This document shows, in pieces, positions 17,738 through 28,306 of a DNA stretch of 64,000 bases. Source of the DNA: Cohnella faecalis (GTDB lineage: Bacteria > Bacillota > Bacilli > Paenibacillales > Paenibacillaceae); NCBI RefSeq assembly GCF_003570905.1, contig NZ_QXJM01000027.1, positions 62,001 through 126,000 on the forward strand, in the 5' to 3' direction. The translations under genes and the position numbers were made by a program. Positions within the stretch are counted from its first letter, which is position 1; each line of letters opens with the position of its first letter. A model generated the notes under the pieces. That model saw nothing but the letters and a program-made list of their open reading frames with translations. It searched no databases and was not told the DNA's origin.

Positions 17738-18577
17738 ATGCTGTATCGCGTGGAAGGCATCGTGATCCGGAGCACGGATTACGGGGAAGGCAACAAAATC
17801 GTAACCCTGCTCACCTCCACGCACGGTAAGCAGGGAGTCATCGTTCGCGGAGCGAGGAAGCCGAAAAGCCGCTTCGGAGCGGCAGCGCAGCTTTTTACGT
17901 GCGGCGATTTTTCGTTTTACAAGACAGGCTCGCTCGGCACGCTTAACAACGTCGAAGTTCTGGAGCCGTTCCGCCAGCTCCGGCAAGGACTCGAAGGCCC
18001 CGCTTATGCCGCATACGCTTGTGAGCTGACGGACAGAGCGGTAGACGAAGAAGAGGCCGGGGAATATATTTACTATCAGCTGAAGGCATGCTTGGCGGCG
18101 CTTGCGGAGGGCAAAGATCCGCAGGTTGTTCTAAGGGTGTATGAGATGAAAATGTCGTCTGCCGCGGGGTATATGCCGATTTTGACGGAGTGCGCCGGCT
18201 GCGGCAGACGGGACGTTCCGTTTCGCTTCAGCCCGGCCGTCGGCGGCGCGTTGTGCGGCAACTGCAGACACCGCGATCCTTACGCTTTGGAATTGGACGA
18301 GCCGGTATGGAAGCTGCTTCGGCTGTTCGCGGCTCTCGATATGAGAAGGCTGGGAGGAGTCGAGCTCAAAGAAAGCTCAAAGCGGCAGCTTCAGTTCGCG
18401 ATGCGAAGATGGATGGATGCCCACTTAAGCTTGAATTTGAAGTCGCGCGGGTTTCTGGATCAATTGGAACGGCACGGGGAAATGCTTGGGCTTAAACAGG
18501 AGCCTGGCTTCGATACGGCCGTCAGACCTCCCGAAACGACGATGCGGGTGATTGACATCCGCCGCGCGGTTAGATAG
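17738..18577 (+). CDS. recO: DNA repair protein RecO
   Basis: A 279-residue protein from ATG 17738 with GGGGGAGAGG just upstream. An N-terminal OB fold with LYRVEGIVIRSTDYGEG is followed by a helical domain and a four-Cys zinc site with CAGCG and CGNC. RecO loads RecA onto SSB-coated DNA with RecR. The 3' end contains the promoter for glyQS. Confidence 0.94.
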   Translation: MLYRVEGIVIRSTDYGEGNKIVTLLTSTHGKQGVIVRGARKPKSRFGAAAQLFTCGDFSFYKTGSLGTLNNVEVLEPFRQLRQGLEGPAYAAYACELTDRAVDEEEAGEYIYYQLKACLAALAEGKDPQVVLRVYEMKMSSAAGYMPILTECAGCGRRDVPFRFSPAVGGALCGNCRHRDPYALELDEPVWKLLRLFAALDMRRLGGVELKESSKRQLQFAMRRWMDAHLSLNLKSRGFLDQLERHGEMLGLKQEPGFDTAVRPPETTMRVIDIRRAVR

Positions 18578-18580
18578 AAT
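18552..18580 (+). promoter_or_regulatory. Sigma-A promoter of the glyQS T-box transcript
   Basis: TTGACA at 18552-18557, 17-base spacer, TAGAAT at 18575-18580, located over the last codons and stop of recO. Transcription would start near 18587. Confidence 0.8.
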
Positions 18581-18587
18581 GACTACA

Positions 18588-18828
18588 TAATTGAATCGTT
18601 CTCGATGAAGGAGAAAGTAACCGGTTCTGTCGGCAGCGAAGCGAGCCGGGGAGGGTGCAAGCCCGGACGGACGGAACGGCGAACACGGCGCTCCAGAGAG
18701 ACATGCCACGGAAAAAAGAGGATTTTTCGGCGTATCGTCGTCGTGAAATCAAGTAGGGTGGAACCGCGGGAACCTCGAGCTCCCGTCCCTACGTCCGCGA
18801 AGCGGGCGTTGGAGACGGGAGCTTTTTT
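18588..18828 (+). promoter_or_regulatory. T-box riboswitch of the glycyl-tRNA synthetase operon
   Basis: The leader contains the invariant T-box core GGGTGGAACCGCGG at 18756-18769, which pairs with the NCCA end of uncharged tRNA. It is followed by a terminator with stem GCTCCCGTC (18779-18787) / GACGGGAGC (18814-18822) and six Ts. Upstream sequence 18588-18750 is structured and should hold stem I and the specifier loop; I could not place the GGC/GGA specifier with certainty. The location directly before glyQ and the family logic give glycine specificity: uncharged tRNA-Gly favours the antiterminator. Confidence 0.9.
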
Positions 18829-18897
18829 GCGTTCCGATCCGTCGTTCCTGCCTAGCGTCAAGCCGTCACACCCAATTGTCGAAGGAGTGCAGGAAAA

Positions 18898-19785
18898 ATG
18901 AATTTTCAACAAATGACCCTTACGCTGCAGCAGTACTGGGCCAAGTACAACTGTATCGTCGTTCAGCCTTACGACACGGAGAAGGGCGCGGGAACGATGA
19001 ACCCGATGACGTTTCTGCGGACGATCGGTCCGGAGCCTTGGAACGTCGCTTACGTCGAGCCTTCCAGACGTCCGGCTGACGGTCGCTATGGGGAAAATCC
19101 GAACCGGCTTTACCAGCATCATCAATTTCAGGTCATCATGAAGCCTTCGCCGGACAACATCCAGGAAATTTACCTGGACAGCCTCAAGGCGCTTGGAATC
19201 GATCCCCGCCACCATGACATTCGTTTCGTGGAGGACAACTGGGAATCGCCGACGCTCGGCGCTTGGGGACTCGGCTGGGAAGTGTGGCTTGACGGTATGG
19301 AAGTTACGCAATTTACGTACTTCCAGCAGGTCGGCGGCATCGACTGCCACCCGGTAGCGGTCGAGATCACATATGGTATGGAGCGGCTTGCTTCCTATAT
19401 CCAGGAAAAAGAGAACGTGTTCGATCTGGAATGGGTAGAAGGCGTCTCCTACGGCGATGTATTCAAGCAGCCCGAATACGAGCATTCCAAGTACACATTT
19501 GAAGTGTCGGACGCGGCGATGCTGTTTCAATTGTTCTCGACTTACGAGGCGGAAGCGAAGCGGGCGATGGATCAGAATCTCGTATTCCCGGCGTACGATT
19601 ACGTGCTGAAATGCTCGCATACGTTCAATCTGCTCGACGCCCGCGGCGCAATCAGCGTAACGGAGCGGACGGGATATATTACTCGCGTTAGGAATTTGGC
19701 TCGCCAAGTAGCGGCCACTTATTTGCAGGAACGGGAACGGCTCGGCTTCCCGCTATTGAAGGAAGGGGCGGTTCGCAATGGCTAA
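18898..19785 (+). CDS. glyQ: Glycine-tRNA ligase alpha subunit
   Basis: A 295-residue class II aminoacyl-tRNA synthetase catalytic subunit. The start [19 protein letters not shown] and core [20 protein letters not shown] are typical, as is [13 protein letters not shown]. It forms the alpha2beta2 enzyme with GlyS, charging tRNA-Gly. It is controlled by the T-box at 18588 and overlaps glyS by 8 bases. Confidence 0.97.
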   Translation: MNFQQMTLTLQQYWAKYNCIVVQPYDTEKGAGTMNPMTFLRTIGPEPWNVAYVEPSRRPADGRYGENPNRLYQHHQFQVIMKPSPDNIQEIYLDSLKALGIDPRHHDIRFVEDNWESPTLGAWGLGWEVWLDGMEVTQFTYFQQVGGIDCHPVAVEITYGMERLASYIQEKENVFDLEWVEGVSYGDVFKQPEYEHSKYTFEVSDAAMLFQLFSTYEAEAKRAMDQNLVFPAYDYVLKCSHTFNLLDARGAISVTERTGYITRVRNLARQVAATYLQERERLGFPLLKEGAVRNG

Positions 19786-21859
19786 GGATTTGTTGTTGGA
19801 AATCGGTTTGGAAGAAGTGCCTGCCCGCTTCGTTAGAGCGGCGATGGACCAACTGAAAGACAAAACGGTCAAATGGTTGAACGACAGCCGTCTAAGCTTC
19901 GAGGAAGTGCGAGCGTATTCGACTCCGCGCAGACTCGCCGTCATCGTAATCGGGTTGGCCGACAAGCAAGCCGACGTGAACGAGGAAGTAAAGGGCCCGG
20001 CGCTCAAAATCGCCAAGGATGCCGAAGGAGCCTGGAGCAAAGCCGCTCTCGGATTCGGTCGCAGCCAAGGTGTGGACGCCGAATCGTTCGTCGTTCGCGA
20101 AGTGGCGAATGTTGAATATATTTTCGCCAACAAGAGCAGCGTCGGCGTGGAAACTTCTTCCCTTCTACCCGAAGCGTTGCCGGCGCTTGTCACCTCGCTG
20201 ACCTTTCCAAAAAATATGCGCTGGGGCGCTTACGATCTGCGCTACGTTCGTCCGATCCGTTGGCTCGCGGCGTTGCATGGCTCCGAAGTCGTTCCTTTCG
20301 AAATAACGGGCGTGAAGTCGGGCAACGTGTCGCGGGGCCATCGGTTCCTGGGAGCGGACGCAACGATCGATAATCCGGCCGTTTACGTGGAAGCATTGAA
20401 AGAGCAGCACGTCATCGTCGATGTAGCCGAGCGGGAGAAGGCGATTCAGGAAGGCATCGGCCGTCTGGCCGCCGAACGCGGCTGGCATATCGCCGTTAAA
20501 GAGGATTTGCTGGAAGAGGTTCTGTTCCTCGTCGAGACGCCGACCGTACTGACGGGCTCGTTCGATCCGGCATTTTTGAACATTCCGCAAGAGGTTCTAA
20601 TTACGTCGATGCGCGAGCATCAGCGCTACTTTCCGGTTCTCGATTCGGAAGGACGCCTTCAGCCGCATTTCGTTACCGTTCGCAACGGCGACGGTCTGTC
20701 GATCGATGTTGTGGCCAAAGGTAACGAGAAGGTGCTGCGCGCGCGTCTGTCCGATGCGAAGTTCTTCTATGAAGAAGACAAGAAGCTTGTCATTGCCGAT
20801 GCGCTCGCCAAGCTGGAGAATATCGTTTACCATGAAGAGCTCGGCACGGTTGCCGACAAAGTACGGCGTACGAGAGCGATTGCCGACAAGCTTGCGCAGG
20901 CGCTGCGCGCCGACGACAGCGTTCGCGCCGATGTCAGCCGGACGGCCGATATTTGCAAATTCGACCTTGTTTCGCAGATGGTATACGAGTTCCCCGAGCT
21001 GCAAGGCATAATGGGCGAGGATTACGCCCGCAAGGCGGGAGAACGGGAAAGCGTGGCGCGCGCCGTCAACGAGCATTATTCTCCGCGCAATGCCAGCGAC
21101 AATCCGCCGGCGTCGCTCGTCGGAGCCATCGTCGGCATCGCCGACAAGATCGACACGATCGCGGGCTGCTTCTCGATCGGCATCGTGCCGACCGGCTCGC
21201 AGGATCCTTACGCGCTGCGCCGCCAAGCGGCCGGCATTGTCAGTACCATTCTCGCACACGGCTTGGAGCTGCCGCTGTCCGAGCTGTTCTCCATCGCGTT
21301 GGAGATTCATGCCGAACGGGGATTGAAGCGCGAAGCCTACGATATTCGCAAGGATGCGCAAGAGTTTTTCACGCTGCGCGTGAAAAACGTTCTGACCGAG
21401 CGCAATGTCCGCTACGACGTCGCAGACGCTATTCTCGGCGCAGGCTCGGATGACGTTCGCCGCACGATCCTTCGCGCCGCAACGTTGAATGAGGCGGCTT
21501 CGGAAGAACGGCGCGACGAGTTCCGTCCGATCGTCGAAGCCTTCAACCGCGCATGCAACCTCGGGGCGAAGGCTGATTCGCGCCAAGTCGACGCTAATCT
21601 ATTCGCCGACGCCGCCGAAGGAAGCTTGTACGAGGCGTGGCAAACCGCGCACGGAACGTTCGTCAAAGCGATCGCCGAAGCGGATACGGATGCTGCCTTC
21701 GCCGCACTGGCCGCATTGAAGGAGCCGGTCACGACGTTCTTCGAGACGGTTATGGTCATGGCGGAGGACGAAGCGGTTCGCCGCAACCGTCTCGCTTTAT
21801 TGGCGCTGATAGCAGATGACGTGAAGGCGTTCGCCGACTTCACCAAGCTGGTCGGCTAA
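19778..21859 (+). CDS. glyS: Glycine-tRNA ligase beta subunit
   Basis: A 693-residue GlyS of normal length, starting [19 protein letters not shown]. The middle region contains an HD-like segment and [20 protein letters not shown], and the C-terminus is the helical anticodon-binding (DALR-like) part. It overlaps glyQ, indicating translational coupling. The beta subunit supplies tRNA binding for the tetramer. Confidence 0.97.
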   Translation: MAKDLLLEIGLEEVPARFVRAAMDQLKDKTVKWLNDSRLSFEEVRAYSTPRRLAVIVIGLADKQADVNEEVKGPALKIAKDAEGAWSKAALGFGRSQGVDAESFVVREVANVEYIFANKSSVGVETSSLLPEALPALVTSLTFPKNMRWGAYDLRYVRPIRWLAALHGSEVVPFEITGVKSGNVSRGHRFLGADATIDNPAVYVEALKEQHVIVDVAEREKAIQEGIGRLAAERGWHIAVKEDLLEEVLFLVETPTVLTGSFDPAFLNIPQEVLITSMREHQRYFPVLDSEGRLQPHFVTVRNGDGLSIDVVAKGNEKVLRARLSDAKFFYEEDKKLVIADALAKLENIVYHEELGTVADKVRRTRAIADKLAQALRADDSVRADVSRTADICKFDLVSQMVYEFPELQGIMGEDYARKAGERESVARAVNEHYSPRNASDNPPASLVGAIVGIADKIDTIAGCFSIGIVPTGSQDPYALRRQAAGIVSTILAHGLELPLSELFSIALEIHAERGLKREAYDIRKDAQEFFTLRVKNVLTERNVRYDVADAILGAGSDDVRRTILRAATLNEAASEERRDEFRPIVEAFNRACNLGAKADSRQVDANLFADAAEGSLYEAWQTAHGTFVKAIAEADTDAAFAALAALKEPVTTFFETVMVMAEDEAVRRNRLALLALIADDVKAFADFTKLVG

Positions 21860-21925
21860 GCAAGTATAGCCTATTGTTCGCACGCCAGAATCGAACGACA
21901 AATCTATGACGAGGGGATGGTCACC

Positions 21926-22732
21926 ATGCCGAACGCAAGCGTGTCTGTTTACGTCGTGTCGGACTCCGCCGGAGATACGGGAGAGCACGCGGTCAGAGCG
22001 GCCGCCGCGCAGTTTCATCCGGTTTCCATTCATATCCGCAGAGCGTCCTTCATCCAATCGAGAGAAGGGATAGATGCGGTATTGACCGCGGCGGAAGCCG
22101 AGGAGAGCATCGTACTGTTCACCCTCGTCATCCCTTACTTGCGCGATTACATGATCGAGCAGGCCAGGACGCGCAAAGTATCGGCAATCGATCTCCTCGG
22201 TCCTCTTATCGACAGGCTGGAGCGTTCTCTCGGAAGGGAGTCCCGGCACGAGCCGGGGCTCAACCACGTTCTGGATGCGGACTATTTCCGCAAGGTCGAA
22301 GCGGTGGAGTTCGCCGTCCGTTACGACGATGCCCGGGACGTAACCGGCATTAACAAGGCGGATATTGTGCTGATCGGGGTGTCCCGCACGTCGAAGACGC
22401 CGCTTTCCATGGTGCTTGCGCACAAGACGTTTAAGGTGGCCAACGTTCCTCTCATTCCGGAGCTCGTTCCGCCCAAGGAGCTCTTTGCCGTTTCCCCTCG
22501 CAAAGTGATAGGCCTGACGATCAGCACGGAATCTCTTAACGCGATCCGCAAGGAAAGGCTGAAAGCTCTAGGGCTGCCCAACTCGGCGTCCTATGCCACG
22601 ACGGAGCGGATCGAGAAAGAGCTGGAGCACGCCCGCCAAGTGATGGACAAAATCGGCTGCATCGTCATCGACGTCTCTTATAAGGCGGTAGAGGAGACGG
22701 CGAGTTTGATTTTGGAGCATTTTGGGAAATAA
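21926..22732 (+). CDS. Pyruvate, phosphate dikinase regulatory protein family (YqfL/PpsR type)
   Basis: A 268-residue member of the DUF299 kinase/pyrophosphorylase family. ATG 21926 is preferred over ATG 21917 because GAGGGG (21911-21916) sits nine bases before it but directly abuts the other. Features are the start SVYVVSDSAGDTGEH and the P-loop GVSRTSKTPLSM. Family enzymes use ADP to phosphorylate, and Pi to dephosphorylate, a Thr of PPDK or PEP synthase. In B. subtilis a regulator gene (yqzB/ccpN) lies between glyS and this gene; it is absent here. Confidence 0.9.
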   Translation: MPNASVSVYVVSDSAGDTGEHAVRAAAAQFHPVSIHIRRASFIQSREGIDAVLTAAEAEESIVLFTLVIPYLRDYMIEQARTRKVSAIDLLGPLIDRLERSLGRESRHEPGLNHVLDADYFRKVEAVEFAVRYDDARDVTGINKADIVLIGVSRTSKTPLSMVLAHKTFKVANVPLIPELVPPKELFAVSPRKVIGLTISTESLNAIRKERLKALGLPNSASYATTERIEKELEHARQVMDKIGCIVIDVSYKAVEETASLILEHFGK

Positions 22733-22756
22733 CGCTTTTGCTTTTTATCCGATTCA

Positions 22757-22806
22757 AGCTGTCTGGGAGCCTTCCCTACATGGAAGGCCTCCAGACAGCT
22801 TTTTAG
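22757..22806 (+). terminator. Terminator after the YqfL-type gene
   Basis: AGCTGTCTGG / CCAGACAGCT outer stem (22757-22766, 22791-22800) with an inner GCCTTCC/GGAAGGC stem, then TTTT. Confidence 0.92.
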
Positions 22807-22911
22807 TATTTTGACGTTATTGCTTTCGTTTTCTTTCTATCCGATGAATTCGTCATGCTCCCATAAAACCCTAAAATATGACAAATTTGCGGCGATCATG
22901 TGGCTGTGGTC

Positions 22912-22940
22912 TTGACAGTGTGCGGCTCAAGAGGTATCAT
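22912..22940 (+). promoter_or_regulatory. Probable promoter for the yaiI-dnaG-sigA region
   Basis: TTGACA at 22912-22917, 17 bases, TATCAT at 22935-22940. The start codon of the UPF0178 gene is about 90 bases downstream. The rest of the 22807-23032 gap shows nothing else I can name. Confidence 0.6.
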
Positions 22941-23032
22941 GTTAAAATTTGATGGGACGTAAGCAGGATTCTGGCGCTCATTAGCGTATATAATATAACG
23001 GCAAACTTTGGACGAACGTGTGTGGTGATCAA

Positions 23033-23503
23033 ATGGTTCTTGTTCGAAATCGAGTCGTTGTCGACGGGGATGCATGCCCCGTCAAATCGGAAATCGCCCG
23101 AACGGTGCAAAGCCTTGACGCGACTGCGCTCATGGTTTCCAGCCACGCTCACCGATTGGTGGCGGAAGATCGGGTCAGCGTAGTTACCGTCGATGCGAGC
23201 AATCAATCGGCCGATCTTTATATCGCCAACGTGCTGACGCGGCAGGATGTGCTGGTGACGGGAGATTACGGTCTCGCCGCGCTCGGTTTGGCGCGGGGGG
23301 CGGCTGTGCTGACTCCGCGGGGACGCGAAATACGGGAAGCTGATATCGACGAGCTGCTGGCTCAACGACATTTTTCGGCAAAGCAGAGGCGCGGAGGAGC
23401 GCGAACGAAGGGGCCACCTCCGTTCACCAATGAAGACCGAGATCGATTTCAACAAAAACTGACAACTCTATTGCGGGGGATGCAGGAGAATCGCGAACGA
23501 TAG
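23033..23503 (+). CDS. UPF0178 (YaiI/YqxD, DUF188) family protein
   Basis: A 156-residue protein whose core RVVVDGDACPVKSEIARTV, then ASNQSADLYIAN and VTGDYGLAALGLARGA are the family hallmarks of a PIN-like fold with conserved Asp residues. ATG 23033 is chosen as the family normally begins a few residues before VDxDACPVK; upstream in-frame starts look less likely. It lies upstream of dnaG as yqxD does in B. subtilis. The activity is not established. Confidence 0.9.
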   Translation: MVLVRNRVVVDGDACPVKSEIARTVQSLDATALMVSSHAHRLVAEDRVSVVTVDASNQSADLYIANVLTRQDVLVTGDYGLAALGLARGAAVLTPRGREIREADIDELLAQRHFSAKQRRGGARTKGPPPFTNEDRDRFQQKLTTLLRGMQENRER

Positions 23504-23552
23504 CGAATTCATAATAACTGCGTATTCAGTTGGAAAGTTCAGGTGAGCGCAT

Positions 23553-25379
23553 ATGAATGAAGGAAAGATTCCCCAAGCGGTCATCGACGAAGTGCTGCGA
23601 AAGCATGATATCGCGGATACGGTGGGCAAATACGTCCATTTGTCGAAGAACGGCAAGTATCTCAAGGGACTCTGTCCGTTTCATTCGGAGAAGACGCCTT
23701 CCTTCACAGTTACGCCGGAAAAGCAAATTTTTCATTGCTACGGCTGCGGCAAGGGCGGCAATGCCATCAAGTTTGTCATGGAGATGGAGGGCGAGACGTT
23801 CCCCGAAGCGGTCAAGCGAATGGCGGAAGAAGCGGGAATCGCGGTCACATGGAGCGATTCGAGCGGTGCCGAGCCTTCGCCGAGACAGAGGGAGAAGCAG
23901 ACTCTGTTCGAAGCGCATGCCTATACCGCCAAGCTGTACCATTACTTGCTGCAGAATACGGAAGCCGCCAAGTCTGCCAAGGATTATTTGCGCTCGCGCG
24001 GTTTTTCGGACAAGCTGATCGAAGAGTTCGGCATTGGCTACGCTCCGGCAAGATGGGACACTCTCGTCCAGGCTCTCGCCAGGCAGCAATACGAGCCTGC
24101 CGAGATGGAACGGGGAGGACTGCTTTCCCGCAAACAGGACGGAGACGGTTATGTCGATCGGTTTCGCGACCGGGTTATGTTCCCGATTCACGATGGGGAC
24201 GGGCGAATCGTCGCTTTTGCAGGAAGGCTGATGACGGACGGGCAGCCCAAGTACTTGAATTCTCCGGAGACGCCTTTATTCAACAAGAGCCGGACGCTTT
24301 ACAGGCTGCACGAGGCGAAAGGCTCGATCAGACGAACGAAGCAGGTCGTTCTATTCGAAGGGTATGTGGATTGCATCAAAGCATGGTGGGCGGGCGTTCA
24401 TAACGGCGTTGCCACGATGGGCACGGCGTTAACCGCCGAGCACGCCGCATTGCTGCGGCGCTACGCCGACGAAGCGATCATTTGCTACGACGGAGACGAT
24501 GCGGGACAAGCAGCCGCGCAGAAAAGCATCCCGCTTCTGGAAGCCGCGGGCTTGCGGGCAAGGGTCGGCATCATGCCGAACAGAATGGATCCGGATGAAT
24601 ACGTATCGTCATACGGAGGCGAGGCTTTCGTCAGGGAGTGTATCGACGGAGCGGTTTCTGCAGTCAAATTTCAGCTTATATATTTAAGGAAATCCCATAT
24701 ACTCCTAGAAGATGATGGGAAGATTCGGTATTTAAGCGAAGCGGTCCGGCTGGTGGCCCGAAGGGAATCGCCGACGGAACGGGAGCTGCTTCTGAAGGAG
24801 CTCGCTCAGGAATTCAACGTCTCGGTCGACACGCTGAAGCAGGAAGTCGTCGACGTGCGCCGGCAGGAGAAATTGGGAAACGCAGGGGATATTCCTACGG
24901 GATCGTGGAATAATGTATGGAATGAAAAGAAAACTGCGTCCAAGCATCCCGAGCTTGGAGCCGCATATGTAAGCGCGGAACGGCAGATGCTCTCATGGAT
25001 GATGCAGGATGCCGAAGTCGCCTTCACCGTGCAGCAAAGACTCGGACCGGATTTTCTCGTTGATGATCACGCGGCAATAGCCGCTTATTTATACGCTTAC
25101 TACGCTGAAGGAAACGATCCAAATGCCGGACGGTTCATCGCTTATCTTAACGATGATCGTCTGGAACGATTGACGAGTTTCATCGCGCTATCCGAAGTCC
25201 CTTTTGGCGAGAAGGAGCTTGACGATTTCTTCAAAACTTTCGAACGAACGTCGCTTGAGCGAGAAATCAAACGAAAGTACGAAGAGTTGCATAGCGCACA
25301 GCGAACAGGTGATCATTTGCTCGCCGCAAAATTTGGAATAGAGATTATCGCCCTGGAGAGGAAGCGCAAGGAAAGCTAA
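23553..25379 (+). CDS. dnaG: DNA primase DnaG
   Basis: A 608-residue primase. N-terminal zinc ribbon C41-P-F-H44 and C62-Y-G-C65; RNA-polymerase-type core; TOPRIM domain with [13 protein letters not shown] (catalytic Glu) and [13 protein letters not shown]-terminal helicase-interaction domain. It makes RNA primers for lagging-strand replication with DnaB-type helicase. It stands in the macromolecular synthesis operon with sigA, 31 bases apart. Confidence 0.97.
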   Translation: MNEGKIPQAVIDEVLRKHDIADTVGKYVHLSKNGKYLKGLCPFHSEKTPSFTVTPEKQIFHCYGCGKGGNAIKFVMEMEGETFPEAVKRMAEEAGIAVTWSDSSGAEPSPRQREKQTLFEAHAYTAKLYHYLLQNTEAAKSAKDYLRSRGFSDKLIEEFGIGYAPARWDTLVQALARQQYEPAEMERGGLLSRKQDGDGYVDRFRDRVMFPIHDGDGRIVAFAGRLMTDGQPKYLNSPETPLFNKSRTLYRLHEAKGSIRRTKQVVLFEGYVDCIKAWWAGVHNGVATMGTALTAEHAALLRRYADEAIICYDGDDAGQAAAQKSIPLLEAAGLRARVGIMPNRMDPDEYVSSYGGEAFVRECIDGAVSAVKFQLIYLRKSHILLEDDGKIRYLSEAVRLVARRESPTERELLLKELAQEFNVSVDTLKQEVVDVRRQEKLGNAGDIPTGSWNNVWNEKKTASKHPELGAAYVSAERQMLSWMMQDAEVAFTVQQRLGPDFLVDDHAAIAAYLYAYYAEGNDPNAGRFIAYLNDDRLERLTSFIALSEVPFGEKELDDFFKTFERTSLEREIKRKYEELHSAQRTGDHLLAAKFGIEIIALERKRKES

Positions 25380-25410
25380 GCGCTTGCGTCCGGGGAGGAG
25401 GGAGTCGGAA

Positions 25411-26547
25411 ATGGCGAACGATCAACACACCGGACTGGATACGGAATTGACGCTCGAGCAGGTCAAAGCCCAATTGCTGGATCAGGGCAAAAAGAAAGCT
25501 TCCTTGACCTATAAAGACATCATGGAGAAATTGTCTCCGTTTGACCAGGATCCCGAACAAATCGATGAGTTTTTCGAGCAGCTTGCCGATCTCGGCATCG
25601 AAGTGGTGAACGATCACGACGAATTGGGACGGCACGGGGAAGAGGATCGGGACAGAGATAATCAGGATGAGTTCAATTTCGATGACGACTTGTCGCTGCC
25701 GCCGGGCATCAAGATCAACGATCCGGTTCGGATGTACTTGAAGGAAATCGGACGCGTGCCGCTCCTTGGCGCCGACGATGAAGTCGAGCTGGCGAAGAAG
25801 ATCGAAATCGGCGGCTACGACGGCGAGGAAGCGAAAAAAAGGCTGGCCGAAGCCAACCTTCGTCTGGTCGTAAGTATCGCGAAACGTTATGTCGGACGCG
25901 GAATGCTCTTTCTCGATCTCATTCAGGAAGGCAATATGGGCTTGCTGAAGGCGGTAGAGAAATTCGATCATACGAAAGGCTACAAGTTCAGTACCTACGC
26001 GACGTGGTGGATTCGTCAAGCCATTACGCGGGCCATCGCGGACCAAGCCCGTACGATCCGGATCCCCGTTCATATGGTCGAGACGATCAACAAGCTCATT
26101 CGCGTGTCCCGCCAGCTTCTGCAGGAGCTCGGACGCGAGCCGACGCCGGAAGAAATTGCGGAGCAAATGGAGCTTAGCGTCGATAAAGTGCGCGAGATTA
26201 TGAAGATTGCCCAAGAGCCCGTATCGCTTGAGACGCCGATCGGCGAAGAGGACGATTCGCACCTGGGCGATTTCATCGAGGATCAGGAAGCGCTGGCTCC
26301 GGCTGACGCGGCTGCTTACGAATTGCTTAAGGAGCAGCTTGAGGATGTTCTCGATACGTTGACGGAACGGGAAGAGAACGTGCTTCGCCTTCGCTTCGGA
26401 CTGGATGACGGACGTACGAGAACGCTGGAAGAGGTCGGCAAAGTGTTCGGAGTTACGCGCGAGCGTATTCGTCAGATCGAGGCGAAAGCTCTGCGCAAGC
26501 TTCGTCACCCGAGCCGAAGCAAGCGTCTGAAGGATTTCCTGGAATAG
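25411..26547 (+). CDS. rpoD: Primary RNA polymerase sigma factor SigA (RpoD)
   Basis: A 378-residue group 1 sigma factor starting at ATG 25411 with GGGGAGGAGGGAG upstream. Region 1.1 is at the N-terminus; region 2 has [20 protein letters not shown] and [14 protein letters not shown]; region 4 has the DNA-binding helix [20 protein letters not shown]. It recognises the TTGACA/TATAAT promoters seen throughout the window. Cotranscribed with dnaG. Confidence 0.98.
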   Translation: MANDQHTGLDTELTLEQVKAQLLDQGKKKASLTYKDIMEKLSPFDQDPEQIDEFFEQLADLGIEVVNDHDELGRHGEEDRDRDNQDEFNFDDDLSLPPGIKINDPVRMYLKEIGRVPLLGADDEVELAKKIEIGGYDGEEAKKRLAEANLRLVVSIAKRYVGRGMLFLDLIQEGNMGLLKAVEKFDHTKGYKFSTYATWWIRQAITRAIADQARTIRIPVHMVETINKLIRVSRQLLQELGREPTPEEIAEQMELSVDKVREIMKIAQEPVSLETPIGEEDDSHLGDFIEDQEALAPADAAAYELLKEQLEDVLDTLTEREENVLRLRFGLDDGRTRTLEEVGKVFGVTRERIRQIEAKALRKLRHPSRSKRLKDFLE

Positions 26548-26596
26548 ATAGAAGCCTCAAATGTAAGTGTAGGATGACGGATCGAATTTCAATGAG

Positions 26597-26631
26597 AGAC
26601 CTTCTGCCGCGACGGTTGAAGGTCTTTTTCT
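26597..26631 (+). terminator. Terminator of dnaG-sigA
   Basis: AGACCTTC (26597-26604) / GAAGGTCT (26618-26625) stem followed by TTTTCTTC. Confidence 0.88.
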
Positions 26632-26656
26632 TCAAGACGGACGAAGGAGGCCGACC

Positions 26657-27490
26657 ATGCCGGCGTTAGATGACGAGAAGCGCAAATTAATCGTGAACGA
26701 AATCGAAGCCTGGCGTAGAGGCAAGCTGCTGCCGGAGCAGTACTGCGATTTTTTGCAAAATCTATATTTGGACGATCTTGATGAGCGTCCGAAAGGGATT
26801 GCGGCAAATGCAGTGCGCCGAATCGGGCAAGCGTCTCGAAAACAATGGATGCTTGTTTTTGGTATTTTTGCCTTAATTTGCGTTGTTGTACTTCATTTTA
26901 GCGCGTTTCCTCTGGCTTTGCAAATCGGTCTGGTCGGCTTGACGACGACCGGCTTCGTTGCGCTCGGCGGCAAGCGGCGCGAGCAAGCTCCGCTCAAGGG
27001 TACGGCCGTTCTCGGGGCCGGCATGCTTTTTTTGGCGGGTACGGGAGCCGCCGTGTTGAAGCTGCACGGATGGACGGAAGGCTGGGGACCGATTGTGCTG
27101 CTTAGCATTTGCGGTGTTCTATGGATCGGCTGCGGCCTCGCGCTTCGCGTTTCGCTTTTTCATTTTTCCGGGTGGGTCGCGCTTATCGTGATGTACGCTC
27201 TTCTTTTGAACCGGCATATAATCGATCCGTCCTGGATCGAGGTGCAAGCTTTTTGGCTGCCGGCCTCTTTCCTGTTCGGATGGCTCAGTTGGTTCGCCCA
27301 CGGTCGCGTTCGATCCGCCGGGACGGCGCTGTTCGCGGTTGCGATCGTGTTGTGGTTTATGCCCGAAGCTGCTCTGGCGCTCAACGGCGCAGATCCGCAG
27401 CAAATTGAAATCGGCTTTCTCATCAAAGTGATCGCAATGGGAGCCGGAATGTACCGCTTGAAAAAACAATGGATGGAATGGGTTGCATAA
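26657..27490 (+). CDS. Polytopic membrane protein of unknown function
   Basis: A 277-residue protein with a soluble, charged N-terminal region of about 60 residues beginning MPALDDEKRKLIVNEIEAWR, then about eight hydrophobic segments. No transporter or enzyme signature is evident. GGAGG lies upstream of the ATG. It sits between sigA and trmK, starting after the sigA terminator and ending four bases before trmK, so it is likely cotranscribed with trmK and nif3. Confidence 0.8.
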   Translation: MPALDDEKRKLIVNEIEAWRRGKLLPEQYCDFLQNLYLDDLDERPKGIAANAVRRIGQASRKQWMLVFGIFALICVVVLHFSAFPLALQIGLVGLTTTGFVALGGKRREQAPLKGTAVLGAGMLFLAGTGAAVLKLHGWTEGWGPIVLLSICGVLWIGCGLALRVSLFHFSGWVALIVMYALLLNRHIIDPSWIEVQAFWLPASFLFGWLSWFAHGRVRSAGTALFAVAIVLWFMPEAALALNGADPQQIEIGFLIKVIAMGAGMYRLKKQWMEWVA

Positions 27491-27493
27491 CGG

Positions 27494-28306
27494 ATGAAGG
27501 AAACGAACGCAAAACAAAACGGAGCAGGCGTGAAGCTGTCCCGTCGCTTGTCGGCGCTCGCGGAATGGGTGCCTCAAGGCGCCCGGTTCGCCGATATCGG
27601 GACCGATCATGCGCTGCTGCCGGTATTTTTGGCCGGATCGGGCAGGATTTCCTATGCGGTAGCAGGCGACGTTCATGCCGGACCGGCGGACGCGGCGAGG
27701 CGCCAGGTGGCCGAAGCCGGACTGGAGTCGCTTGTGTCCGTGAGACATGGCGACGGCTTATCCGTGCTTGCTCCAGGAGAAGTAGATACCGTCTGCATCG
27801 CGGGCATGGGAGGCAGCTTGATCGTACGGCTTTTGACGGAAGCGGGCGAACGTCTGGACGGCGTTCGGACGTTGGTGCTGTCGCCGCACGTGGCCGAGGA
27901 CCAGCTCCGCATATGGCTTCGCGACAAAGGCTTCGTTCTTGAGCGTGAGCTGCTGCTCGAAGAGGACGGAGTGATTTATACGCTGCTGCAAGCGACGAGA
28001 GGCGACTCCGACGATGCGAAGCGCGCGAATGAAGCCTTGTATGACAAGTCGGAGCTTGGAGATTGCTTGAGCCGGCTGTCGGATCAGCTTTGCTACGAGA
28101 TGGGGCCGCTGCTTCTTCGAGCGCCTTCGTCCGTTTTTTTCGCGAAATGGGAGCAAGAGGCATCTAAAAGGGAAAAGATCGTAGCGCAAATGCGGAAAGC
28201 GTTAGCGGAGGATACGACGGAAAAAGCGTTGGAGTGGGAAAAGGCGATCAACGACATCCGGGAGGTGCTCGCATGTTTGCGCGCGGAGAAACGGTCGTTC
28301 AACTGA
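27494..28306 (+). CDS. trmK: tRNA (adenine(22)-N(1))-methyltransferase TrmK
   Basis: A 270-residue class I SAM-dependent methyltransferase. Motif I is ADIGTDHALLPVFLA, the acidic loop AGDVHAGPADAARRQ, and the family motif CIAGMGGSLIVRLL follows. The C-terminal helices form a coiled coil. It methylates A22 N1 in the D-loop of some tRNAs. It overlaps nif3 by 34 bases, the usual trmK-nif3 (yqfN-yqfO) pairing downstream of sigA. Confidence 0.93.
   Translation: MKETNAKQNGAGVKLSRRLSALAEWVPQGARFADIGTDHALLPVFLAGSGRISYAVAGDVHAGPADAARRQVAEAGLESLVSVRHGDGLSVLAPGEVDTVCIAGMGGSLIVRLLTEAGERLDGVRTLVLSPHVAEDQLRIWLRDKGFVLERELLLEEDGVIYTLLQATRGDSDDAKRANEALYDKSELGDCLSRLSDQLCYEMGPLLLRAPSSVFFAKWEQEASKREKIVAQMRKALAEDTTEKALEWEKAINDIREVLACLRAEKRSFN

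Noticed and set aside
20597..21586. 329-residue minus-strand frame opposite glyS
   Set aside because: Shadow of glyS, which has full family motifs on the plus strand.
25345..26508. 387-residue minus-strand frame opposite sigA
   Set aside because: Pure antisense of a highly conserved gene; composition and lack of a ribosome site mark it as a shadow.
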